Position numbers and translations under genes: made by a program. Below are positions 1 to 6,791 of a stretch of 32,126 bases of DNA, piece after piece (within the stretch, counting starts at the first letter, position 1; every line of letters begins with the position of its first letter). The notes beneath the pieces are model-generated. The model saw nothing but the letters and a program-made list of their open reading frames with translations, made no database searches and had not been told where the DNA came from. The DNA is taken from the NCBI GenBank assembly GCA_017622575.1, contig JAGAQU010000005.1, forward strand, positions 1-32,126. The letters run 5' to 3'. The DNA is from Lachnospiraceae bacterium. GTDB lineage: Bacteria; Bacillota; Clostridia; Lachnospirales; Lachnospiraceae.

Positions 1-139
1 CATTTGGACTAGTCTCAATGTTAGATTACTATACCGAAAGGTGTGTTACTTGTTAAGTTGATTGAACCGCCGTGTACGGAACCGTACGCACGGTGGTGTG
101 AGAGGTCGGGGATTTAATCAAAATCCCCTCCTACTCGAT
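1..139 (+). mobile_element. 3' end of a group II intron (domains V and VI)
   Basis: Only the last part of the intron is in the window; any reverse transcriptase/maturase ORF would lie upstream. Domain V is visible at 64-98: ACCGCCGTG (66-74) pairs with CACGGTGGT (89-97), the upper stem TACG/CGTA is closed by a GAAC tetraloop (79-82), and a two-base CG bulge sits at 87-88, with a CGC-type triad in the lower stem. Domain VI follows: GAG/AGG (100-105) pairs with CCT and CTC (130-136), leaving A133 bulged as the expected branch point, above which GGGGATTT (108-115) pairs with AAATCCCC (121-128). The 3' splice site should be just after GAT or GATT (139/140). The intron is antisense to the MATE gene that begins immediately beyond it. 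The domain folds are seen directly; the exact boundary is inferred. Confidence 0.88.
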
Positions 140-1503
140 TACCTGTCCGGTATATCCTCTGTGGGCAGTATTTTGAAAAACCACAGAGCAAAGAAAATGG
201 AAGGGATAAAGGCCAGTACATAGGCAAGAGGCTGTGCTTCCTGAATACCGGAAAGACCTCTTACTTTTGACAGAATCAGAAGAGCGGGAATAAATAAGAT
301 ACCGCCCCGCATAGCGGAAAGAAGAGAGGCACCAAGCTTTTGACCGGTGCTCTGCAGCTGCATTTCCGTCACCATACAGACAGGAAGCAATAAAAGGGAT
401 GCACATTGCAGACGCAGTGCCCTTGTACCAATTTCGATTACAGTGGGATCATCCCGGAACACTCCTATCAGATCGTGGGAACAAAGAATGACCAGGATGG
501 CTATAATTGTGATCAGTCCTTCCGAAAGGGCACAGGTAAAGAAGAATGCCTTCCTTACTCTTTTATATTTTGAGGCACCGTAATTAAAACCGCTGACCGG
601 CTGGAAGCCCTGTCCGATACCCAGCGCGAAAGAAAATACGAACATGGAGATGCGGGAGACAATACTCATTGCAGCCACAGCTTCATCTCCGTAAAAAGCA
701 GCCTGGCTGTTTAAAATGATGGTGGCAAGACTGCCGAGCCCCTGTCGGAGGAGACTGGGCAGACCGGTTTCCAAAACGTTGAGAATATCCATGGGGTTTT
801 TTGTAACATTACGGATGGACAATCTGCACTCGGTTTTCCCGCGAAGAAACATGCTGAGAAGAATGGAAAAGCTGATACATTGGGAAAGTGCTGTGGAGAG
901 TCCGGCACCTGCAATTCCCATGTGGAGACCGAACATAAAAATGGGGTCGCCGATCATGTTCAGAATGCCGCCGGCCATAAGACCGATCATGCCAAGCGAG
1001 GCTTTGCCTTCATAGCGCAGAATATTATTCATCACAAAGCTGGTAGTCATAAACGGAGCAGCCAGTAATATAAAGGAAATATAGATTTTGGCATAGGGAG
1101 CAATGGTCTTAGTGCTGCCAAGTGCCATGACCAGAGGATCAAGAAACAGAAATCCCAGGATTTCTATGAAAAGTCCAAGGAACATGGCGCAGAAAAATCC
1201 GGTGGAAGCTATGATAGTCGCCTTGTTATTATCTTTAGCTCCAAGAAGTCTTGCAATGATACTGCCGCTGCCCTGACCAAACATAAAGCCTACCGCCTGC
1301 AGAATAGCCATAAAGCCGAAAACAACTCCCACGGCACCGCTGGCGCTGTTTCCAAGCTGCCCTACGAAAGCAGTGTCAGCCATATTGTAGATATTGGTTA
1401 CCAACATGCTGAGTATCGTGGGAATCGATAAGCGTATGATCAGCTTGGGGATAGAGGTTTTCGTCATGATTTCATATTGGGATGGTTTTGCTTCTTTTGT
1501 CAT
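139..1503 (-). CDS. MATE family multidrug/cation exporter
   Basis: A 454-residue polytopic membrane protein of the MATE family, which uses H+ or Na+ gradients to export drugs or metabolites. The typical N-terminal segment is present (IPTILSMLVTNIYNMADTAF around residues 28-47), followed by GxxNSASGAVG and about twelve hydrophobic spans in two similar halves; the length is normal for the family. The ATG is preceded by AGGAG 12 bases upstream, a long spacing; an in-frame ATG at codon 13 is an alternative. The gene lies downstream of tRNA-Thr and its terminator, and no separate strong promoter is seen, so read-through may contribute. Oddly, its TAA stop (139-141) is formed at the 3' junction of an antisense group II intron, so the original C-terminus may have been a few residues different. 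The substrate cannot be predicted. Confidence 0.93.
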   Translation of the reverse strand: MTKEAKPSQYEIMTKTSIPKLIIRLSIPTILSMLVTNIYNMADTAFVGQLGNSASGAVGVVFGFMAILQAVGFMFGQGSGSIIARLLGAKDNNKATIIASTGFFCAMFLGLFIEILGFLFLDPLVMALGSTKTIAPYAKIYISFILLAAPFMTTSFVMNNILRYEGKASLGMIGLMAGGILNMIGDPIFMFGLHMGIAGAGLSTALSQCISFSILLSMFLRGKTECRLSIRNVTKNPMDILNVLETGLPSLLRQGLGSLATIILNSQAAFYGDEAVAAMSIVSRISMFVFSFALGIGQGFQPVSGFNYGASKYKRVRKAFFFTCALSEGLITIIAILVILCSHDLIGVFRDDPTVIEIGTRALRLQCASLLLLPVCMVTEMQLQSTGQKLGASLLSAMRGGILFIPALLILSKVRGLSGIQEAQPLAYVLAFIPSIFFALWFFKILPTEDIPDR

Positions 1504-1541
1504 GTTGATTGATTACTCCTGTTTCTCTTAATAATGTAACG

Positions 1542-1591
1542 AAAAACCCTGTATTTATGCGGTTTCCCATGTGTTCCGCTAAAATACAGGG
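1542..1591 (-). terminator. Rho-independent terminator after tRNA-Thr
   Basis: On the minus strand the 10-base arm CCCTGTATTT pairs with AAATACAGGG across a loop of about 25 bases, and a TTTTT run follows (1542-1546). It lies 13 bases beyond the tRNA 3' end, between the tRNA and the MATE gene. Confidence 0.8.
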
Positions 1592-1603
1592 CTTTTATTT
1601 TAA

Positions 1604-1676
1604 AGCTGCTGACGGGAATCGGACCCGTGACCTCCGCACTACCAATGCGACGCTCTACCGACTGAGCCACAGCAGC
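1604..1676 (-). tRNA. tRNA-Thr (anticodon GGT)
   Basis: A 73-nt cloverleaf is seen on the minus strand. The acceptor stem is GCTGCTG/CAGCAGC. The D arm holds GCTCAGTCGGTAGAGC. The anticodon stem TCGCA/TGCGG closes the loop TTGGTAG, giving anticodon GGT (threonine, codons ACC/ACT). The T arm contains GGTCCGATTCC. The discriminator base is U and CCA is not encoded, as is common in Firmicutes. Confidence 0.97.
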
Positions 1677-1700
1677 CTGTGGTTTACACCAACGAAGTGT

Positions 1701-1730
1701 ATTATAGCATGGCGTAAAATAGTTTGTCAA
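1701..1730 (-). promoter_or_regulatory. Sigma-A promoter of tRNA-Thr
   Basis: On the minus strand TTGACA (1725-1730) and TATAAT (1701-1706), both perfect consensus, are separated by 18 bases. They lie about 25 bases upstream of the tRNA 5' end and directly after the stop codon of the upstream SGNH gene. Confidence 0.9.
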
Positions 1731-1740
1731 CTCAATTTGG

Positions 1741-2748
1741 TCATTTGGAAGAGGTTTTGACATAATTTTTTATAGCCAATGCATTTTCGTCCCAGGATTC
1801 ATAGCCTTCACTGCCTCGACGGTCAGAATATTCCGGCAGGGTTGAAAGATACTCACCAAGATATTTTGTAAACTTGCAACTGCCCCAATAATTCAGGTGA
1901 GAATCATCATTAAAATCCTTTTCAAAATCAAGCTTGATTTCATCATAGCATTCATTAAAATTAATGAAAGTCAGATTCTGTTCTTTGGCAATCTCTTTGA
2001 CCTGATTATAAACTTGGGTATCCTCATTAGTGGCAATGTATGGGGCAGCAATCAGGATTAGAGTGGAATTTTGTTTTTTTGTATATTTTATGATTTTCAT
2101 TAAATAATTGAGTGATTTCCGGCTGAGTCCGTTAGCTTCTTTTTCCTGAATATATGGTCGGACTTGAACTTCTGTATTCAGATATGGCGTATAGCCTTTA
2201 AAGTTTTCCATATGCTTTTCGTCCCAAAAGAAACGTTCAAAGTCATTTTCACTCAGAGAGTCATATCGGTTATGGTAGGTCATAAAAGAAGGAAAATAGT
2301 CCGGCAATTTATCGGCTTCGATGCTGACGGAAAGCATTTTCAGCTTGTTGAGTGAAAAACGCATTCCGTATATATTTTCGGAAATCCAAGTATATTGGTA
2401 GTCTTCTTTAAAGCGCGCCGGGGCAAACAGATCAAGAACGACGACGCCAGGATGCTGGTATTTGTACAGTTCCTTCAGATAGTAGTAGGTCATCCAAAGA
2501 GGCTGTTCTGCGCCGCTGTAGTCGTAAGCCGGGATTCCGTACTCTTCCCACAAGAGTCCGGTATTGATGTTACAGTGTACGTGACTCGAACCCATCATCA
2601 CAACATCAATAGAATTTTCGGGCTGCCAATAAAAACAATTTGCCTGATCGATACCGTGAGGTGATTTTACTTTTAACACGGCAGATAAGAGATAAAGCGT
2701 AAAAAGCAGGATGATAATAAAACCGATTCGCAGAATATTCTTTTTCAT
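1741..2748 (-). CDS. Membrane-anchored SGNH/DltD-like hydrolase, partner of the MBOAT protein
   Basis: A 335-residue protein with an N-terminal membrane anchor (about residues 7-26 of the mature frame) and an extracellular SGNH-type domain. Block I appears as MGSSHVHCN (GSSH in place of GDS), followed by a segment GIPAYDYSGAEQP typical of DltD/AlgX-like proteins. The C-terminal Asp-His block is DDSHLNYWGS. Such proteins act with MBOAT acyltransferases to move acyl (often acetyl) groups onto cell-surface polymers; this role is inferred from family and context. An upstream ATG abuts the stop of the preceding gene, but the GGAGG overlaps it; the second ATG of an ATGATG pair (at 2748) sits 5 bases after GGAGG and is preferred. 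The gene is cotranscribed with the MBOAT gene. Base composition looks AT-richer than downstream housekeeping genes. Confidence 0.82.
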   Translation of the reverse strand: MKKNILRIGFIIILLFTLYLLSAVLKVKSPHGIDQANCFYWQPENSIDVVMMGSSHVHCNINTGLLWEEYGIPAYDYSGAEQPLWMTYYYLKELYKYQHPGVVVLDLFAPARFKEDYQYTWISENIYGMRFSLNKLKMLSVSIEADKLPDYFPSFMTYHNRYDSLSENDFERFFWDEKHMENFKGYTPYLNTEVQVRPYIQEKEANGLSRKSLNYLMKIIKYTKKQNSTLILIAAPYIATNEDTQVYNQVKEIAKEQNLTFINFNECYDEIKLDFEKDFNDDSHLNYWGSCKFTKYLGEYLSTLPEYSDRRGSEGYESWDENALAIKNYVKTSSK

Positions 2749-2760
2749 CATTTCCTCCAT

Positions 2761-4197
2761 TTAAAACTGCATATAAATAAACTGTTCAGAATGATAACCC
2801 GGACCATAAATTCCGAAAATGAACAGTAAAATAATCAGTAGATAGAAAATCAGATAGCGTGGTAAATTACCCATGTGCTGGATTAATTCAGGAAGCGGTT
2901 CCTGCTTTCGGTAACTGATCATATCACCCGATATGATAAGGAAAATGCCTATTACAATAACTGTTATCTCAATAACGCTTAATTCAAGGGTTAGCATGAA
3001 TGAGGGAAACTGACTTTTCCGTACACCCAGTGTCAGCATGCTGTACAGGTATAAGAGAGCGGACTTTAAACCGGATGCTTTAAAGAAAATCCATGCAAAG
3101 GCAACGCTGAAAAAGGTGAGGATGCGTGAAAAAGGAATTTTGATCCTGAACTTTTCTTTAAAAGCATCTGCAACAGAATAAATTCCATGCAGGAACCCCC
3201 ATGCAAGAAAACTGAAGCCCGCACCATGCCACATCCCGCAAATCACAAATACAATCATGGTGTTGATGCATTTACGCAAAAAGCCTTTTCGATTGCCGCC
3301 GAGAGGAATATAAACATAGTCACGCAGCCAGCTGCTCAGTGACATATGCCATCTGCGCCAAAATTCCGTAATATTTTTTGAAAAATACGGAGCTTGAAAG
3401 TTGGCAGTTAATTGAATGCCAAACAGCAGGGAGCAGCCTATGGAGATAAAGGAGTATCCTGCAAAATCGCAGTAAATCTGAATGGTATACAAAAGAGCAC
3501 CCATAACAAGAAAGAAACTGTCATAGTTGCAGGGAGCGTCAAAAAGAGGATTAACAACAAGTGCCAGGCGATCTGCAATGACCAGTTTCATGAAATAGCC
3601 GCAAAGCAGATAAGTGACAGACAGGGAAAGGCGTCCTCTGTGTAAAAATCTGACGGAACCAAGGCTGTTAAGCTGCTCTCTAAACGAAGATTCTCGTTCA
3701 ATCGGACCACTGATAAATTTGGCAAAATATCCAAGGTATAGAGAATATTTTACAAAATCGGTTTCAACAGGACATTTTTGCAGATAGATATCTGCAAGAT
3801 AACTGATAGCCTGAAACATATAAAAGGACAAGCCTACGGGTATAATCAGATTGTTAAGAACAGCATCTGCGGTATCCGGGATAAATTTAAAATGTTGTAA
3901 TAAATAAGGAAGGTATTTGTAAGTGGCAAGAATAAAAATGCACGCGGAAACAGACAGGATCATACGGCGTTTGGAAACAGATTTTCCGGTTTCTTGATCT
4001 CCTGTATGAATCCATCTTCCGGCAAAAAAAGTAAAAATGCTGATCAGAATCAGTATGATCAAAGAGTGAATACTGATCATTGCACAGAAAATCCAGCTGA
4101 TGATCAAAAGAAATGCGGGACGGATTTTTCCTGGCAATAAAAAATAAAGGGTTACAGAAATTATCAAAAAAATAGGAAAAAATAGCGAAGTTAACAC
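2761..4197 (-). CDS. MBOAT family O-acyltransferase (AlgI/DltB-like)
   Basis: A 478-residue polytopic membrane-bound O-acyltransferase. The family core is clear: FWRRWHMSLSSWLRDYVYIP near 279-298 and the catalytic histidine in GMWHGAGFSFLAWGFLHG (His324). An earlier conserved piece, PVGLSFYMFQAISYLADIY, lies near 120-138. Relatives transfer acyl groups across the membrane to polysaccharide or teichoic acid acceptors, normally with an SGNH/DltD-type partner, which here is the next gene. The start is GTG (4195-4197), chosen because AGGAGG lies 6 bases upstream; there is no competing ATG nearby. The other dlt genes (dltA, dltC) are absent, so exopolysaccharide or another glycan is more likely than D-alanylation, but the acceptor is unknown. 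Expression may depend on the structured leader upstream. Confidence 0.93.
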   Translation of the reverse strand: MLTSLFFPIFLIISVTLYFLLPGKIRPAFLLIISWIFCAMISIHSLIILILISIFTFFAGRWIHTGDQETGKSVSKRRMILSVSACIFILATYKYLPYLLQHFKFIPDTADAVLNNLIIPVGLSFYMFQAISYLADIYLQKCPVETDFVKYSLYLGYFAKFISGPIERESSFREQLNSLGSVRFLHRGRLSLSVTYLLCGYFMKLVIADRLALVVNPLFDAPCNYDSFFLVMGALLYTIQIYCDFAGYSFISIGCSLLFGIQLTANFQAPYFSKNITEFWRRWHMSLSSWLRDYVYIPLGGNRKGFLRKCINTMIVFVICGMWHGAGFSFLAWGFLHGIYSVADAFKEKFRIKIPFSRILTFFSVAFAWIFFKASGLKSALLYLYSMLTLGVRKSQFPSFMLTLELSVIEITVIVIGIFLIISGDMISYRKQEPLPELIQHMGNLPRYLIFYLLIILLFIFGIYGPGYHSEQFIYMQF

Positions 4198-4357
4198 TAT
4201 AGACCTCCTGTTATATGATTTTTATGCTGCAATCCTTTACATTTCTTTTCATAGCGGGTAGTACCTGCGGTATGTTCCCACCTTAAAAGCTTTGACCTCT
4301 CGGCTGCAAAAACAGCATTATTATGAAGCCTGTCTTCATAAAGTCCGTCTGAAATCT
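4198..4357 (-). promoter_or_regulatory. Structured 5' leader of the MBOAT operon, unassigned
   Basis: About 160 bases lie between the predicted start site and the GTG. Read on the minus strand the leader holds three stacked hairpins: ATGAAG/CTTCAT with loop ACAGG; GCTG/CAGC with a T-rich loop; and GTGGG/CCCGC enclosing TACC-GCA-GGTA. Linkers include CCGAGAGGTCAAAGC. The SD AGGAGG is at the 3' end. The arrangement suggests a cis-regulatory RNA. It does not match lysine, TPP, cobalamin, SAM, M-box, purine or GEMM consensus elements that I can recall. It is described from hairpin pattern only. Confidence 0.45.
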
Positions 4358-4363
4358 ATGCTT

Positions 4364-4392
4364 ATAGTATCATCACAAATAAGGCATTACAA
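4364..4392 (-). promoter_or_regulatory. Predicted promoter of the MBOAT/SGNH operon
   Basis: On the minus strand TTGTAA (4387-4392) and TACTAT (4364-4369) are 17 bases apart. They are placed so that transcription would begin near 4357 and include the hairpin-rich leader. The match is moderate. Confidence 0.5.
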
Positions 4393-4546
4393 TCATGTTA
4401 ATAAAATCTTAAAGAAATATTAATGGAAAACATTCTTTCATAAAAATAAGGAAGAGCGCGGCAGGAAGATCATATGACAGGTGGAAAACAGAAAACAGAA
4501 ATAGTATAATAAAATCATATCAGATTGACAGAAAAGAGGAATCTAT
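4393..4546. other. AT-rich divergent intergenic segment
   Basis: This is the remainder of the 349-base gap between the MBOAT gene and the rightward protease-like gene. It is A/T rich and without an ORF. Toward its right end a perfect TATAAT (4505-4510) with a weak TGGAAA 17 bases upstream (4482-4487) is a plausible promoter for the rightward gene. Nothing else is recognised. Confidence 0.4.
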
Positions 4547-5302
4547 TTGGAAGAGAGAACGGGTATTCAGAGAGAGTATGTACAGGTGAGACGAAAAGAA
4601 AACGGAATTCTCACCTATGGCGGAGACCAGGGTTTTTTTGATTCTGCCAAAGGTGCGGAAGCTGATAAGAGAAAGCAAACAAGTGGCTGCGGGATCATAG
4701 CATTTTCAGACCTGCTTCTTTATCTTGGAAACAGGGACTGCGCATACCGCATTCCTGAAACGGAGCCGTATCTGAACCATGTGCTGCAGCAGAAGGAGTA
4801 TCAGAACTATTATAATACGGTATATCGGTTTTTGGGAGGACTTCCTTTCAAGGGCGGTATCAGCAGTCTCCGGCTGATGGTGATGTTTAACAGGCTTTCC
4901 TTAAGGCAGGGATGGGGTATGAGAGCCATCTGGGGGCTCAGCGGCAAAAAGCTGTTTGATAGAACAAAGCGGATGCTTTCCGAGGACATTCCGGTGATCC
5001 TCTGTATTCCCATGATGCTCTTAAAAAAAGATAAGAAAGACGGTATCCGATTTTATGAGAGAGCGGCAGAGAAGAATGGCAGCTTCAGCTATCATGAGAA
5101 AGCCTATACAAGAGCACACTATGTAATGGTGACAGGGATTGTGGAAGAAGAGAAAGACAGCTATTATGAAATCTCATCCTGGGGAAAAAAGTATTACATG
5201 AACTGTAAAGAATATGATATTCTGATAAAGACCCATTTTCTGGGGACAATATTGGGAAATATCTTATATATCAGACAACGAAAGCGGAAAGGCACGAAGT
5301 AA
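4547..5302 (+). CDS. Papain/C39-like cysteine-protease-fold protein
   Basis: A 251-residue protein without signal peptide or clear membrane span. It has the layout of a papain-fold cysteine peptidase: QTSGCGIIAFSDLLLYLG with Cys48 at the head of a helix (compare the C39 DCGxAxL block), RAHYVMVTGI with His191, and EISSWGKKYYMN, which corresponds to the NSWG block of papains with Ser210 in place of the usual Asn/Asp. The Asn-to-Ser change leaves activity uncertain. The start is TTG, chosen because GAGGA lies 6 bases before it and the next in-frame ATG is over 100 codons in. Its TAA overlaps the ATG of the following MATE gene (TAATG), so the two are translationally coupled. A role in maturing or trimming whatever the exporter moves is an inference, not shown. 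Confidence 0.72.
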   Translation: MEERTGIQREYVQVRRKENGILTYGGDQGFFDSAKGAEADKRKQTSGCGIIAFSDLLLYLGNRDCAYRIPETEPYLNHVLQQKEYQNYYNTVYRFLGGLPFKGGISSLRLMVMFNRLSLRQGWGMRAIWGLSGKKLFDRTKRMLSEDIPVILCIPMMLLKKDKKDGIRFYERAAEKNGSFSYHEKAYTRAHYVMVTGIVEEEKDSYYEISSWGKKYYMNCKEYDILIKTHFLGTILGNILYIRQRKRKGTK

Positions 5303-6666
5303 TGAAAAAATATGATATGATCACGGATCATCCCGGGAAAGCATTGTTTTTCTTTGCACTTCCCATGATCCTTGGAAATCTGTTCCAACAGTTTTACAAT
5401 ACGGTGGATTCCATCATCGTTGGACAGTTTGTGGGTGAGGAAGCACTGGCAGCGGTAGGAGCATCCTATTCGCTTACAACGGTATTCATCATGATTGCCA
5501 TCGGCGGCGGAATTGGTGCTTCCGTGATCACTTCCCAGTATCTTGGGGCAAAGTATTACCGGAAGATGAAAACTTCGGTTTATACGGCACTGATCAGTTT
5601 CCTGATGCTCAGCATGATACTCAGCATCATCGGGCTCTTTTTTAACAGGACTATTTTGACAGCATTAAATACACCAGAAAATATCATGCCGGATGCGGTG
5701 CTGTATCTGAAAATATATTTTCTGGGTTTGCCCTTCCTTTTTATGTATAATATTTTGTCCTCGGTATTTAATGCCCTTGGTAATTCCAGAACGCCTCTGT
5801 ATCTGCTGATTTTTTCTTCCCTGCTGAATATCGTGATGGATCTTGTGATGGTAAAGGAATTTCATATGGGTGTGGCAGGCGTGGCTATCGCAACGGTGTT
5901 TGCGCAAGGGGTGTCGGCAGTCATTTCCTTCTGCCTTCTGATGAAGACATTGAAACATTACAAAGAAGGGGAAAGAAAAGAGGAAAAGCAGCAGATATAT
6001 GATTTTTCCATGTTGGGAAATATGATCAAAGTAGCACTTCCTTCCATGCTTCAGCAGTCTATCGTATCCATCGGTATGCTGCTTGTACAGTCGGTGGTAA
6101 ACGGATTTGGGTCCTCGGTGCTGGCAGGATACACGTCGGGGATGAGAATTGAATCCATCTGCATTGTGCCTATGATCGCAACGGGAAATGCTGTTTCTAC
6201 CTTTACTGCTCAGAACCTTGGAGCGGGACAGCCGGAGCGGGTAAAAAAGGGATATCATGCCGGGGTGGGCATTGTGGCAGGCTTTGCCCTGTTTATCTGT
6301 GTGGTGCTGACTGCATTCCATAGCAATATCATTCATGCATTCTTAGAGAGCGGCAGTGATCAGGCAGCTTTTGAGACAGGCAATGCTTACCTTTCCTTTA
6401 TTGCCTTTTTCTTTGTATTTATTGGTTTGAAAGCCATTACGGACGGTGTCCTCAGAGGAGCCGGGGATGTGGTGGTGTTTACTTTGGCTAATCTGATCAA
6501 TCTGGGAATACGGGTTGCCTTTTCCTTTGGAATGGCAGGCGTGATCGGTGTGCAGGCAGTGTGGATTGCCGTTCCCATTGGTTGGGCAGTAAACTATATG
6601 ATTTCCCTTGTCAGATATCTGTCGGGTAAATGGACAAAAAAGAAATTGATTCAGGAAGCGGAATAA
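5302..6666 (+). CDS. MATE family exporter (second copy, protease-linked)
   Basis: A 454-residue MATE transporter with the standard start LPMILGNLFQQFYNTVDSII (about 15-34), the VGEEALAAVGA segment, and about twelve membrane spans. It is the NorM/DinF-like type common in Clostridia and is not closely similar by eye to the MATE protein at the window's left end. The ATG overlaps the stop of the protease-fold gene by one base, with no SD of its own other than upstream coding sequence, implying coupled translation. The gene ends before a strong bidirectional terminator. The substrate is unknown; genetic coupling to a peptidase-like protein makes a peptide or peptide-linked substrate worth considering. 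Confidence 0.93.
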   Translation: MKKYDMITDHPGKALFFFALPMILGNLFQQFYNTVDSIIVGQFVGEEALAAVGASYSLTTVFIMIAIGGGIGASVITSQYLGAKYYRKMKTSVYTALISFLMLSMILSIIGLFFNRTILTALNTPENIMPDAVLYLKIYFLGLPFLFMYNILSSVFNALGNSRTPLYLLIFSSLLNIVMDLVMVKEFHMGVAGVAIATVFAQGVSAVISFCLLMKTLKHYKEGERKEEKQQIYDFSMLGNMIKVALPSMLQQSIVSIGMLLVQSVVNGFGSSVLAGYTSGMRIESICIVPMIATGNAVSTFTAQNLGAGQPERVKKGYHAGVGIVAGFALFICVVLTAFHSNIIHAFLESGSDQAAFETGNAYLSFIAFFFVFIGLKAITDGVLRGAGDVVVFTLANLINLGIRVAFSFGMAGVIGVQAVWIAVPIGWAVNYMISLVRYLSGKWTKKKLIQEAE

Positions 6667-6721
6667 AAAAGACAGTGAAAAGAAACATGTCGAGAGAACG
6701 TACACCGCAAGGCACACATAG

Positions 6722-6759
6722 AAAAACGTCATGGCAGATGAAAATGCCATGACGTTTTT
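6722..6759. terminator. Bidirectional rho-independent terminator
   Basis: AAAAACGTCATGGCA (6722-6736) and TGCCATGACGTTTTT (6745-6759) are perfect 15-base inverted repeats with an 8-base loop. They end in T runs on both strands and separate the rightward MATE gene from the leftward PBP gene. Confidence 0.95.
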
Positions 6760-6791
6760 GTACTGTGGGATTTATGGTGCCTGTTTCAAAC

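Noticed and set aside
4198..4300. T-box-like string (AGGTGGGAACATACCGC) in the MBOAT leader
   Set aside because: It only loosely echoes the T-box AGGGUGGNACCGCG, the leader is too short for a specifier domain, and the gene is not an amino-acid or tRNA-synthetase gene.
5665..6336. 223-aa ORF antisense to the second MATE gene
   Set aside because: It is rich in His/Arg/Gln as expected from reverse reading of a hydrophobic gene; no SD and no family.
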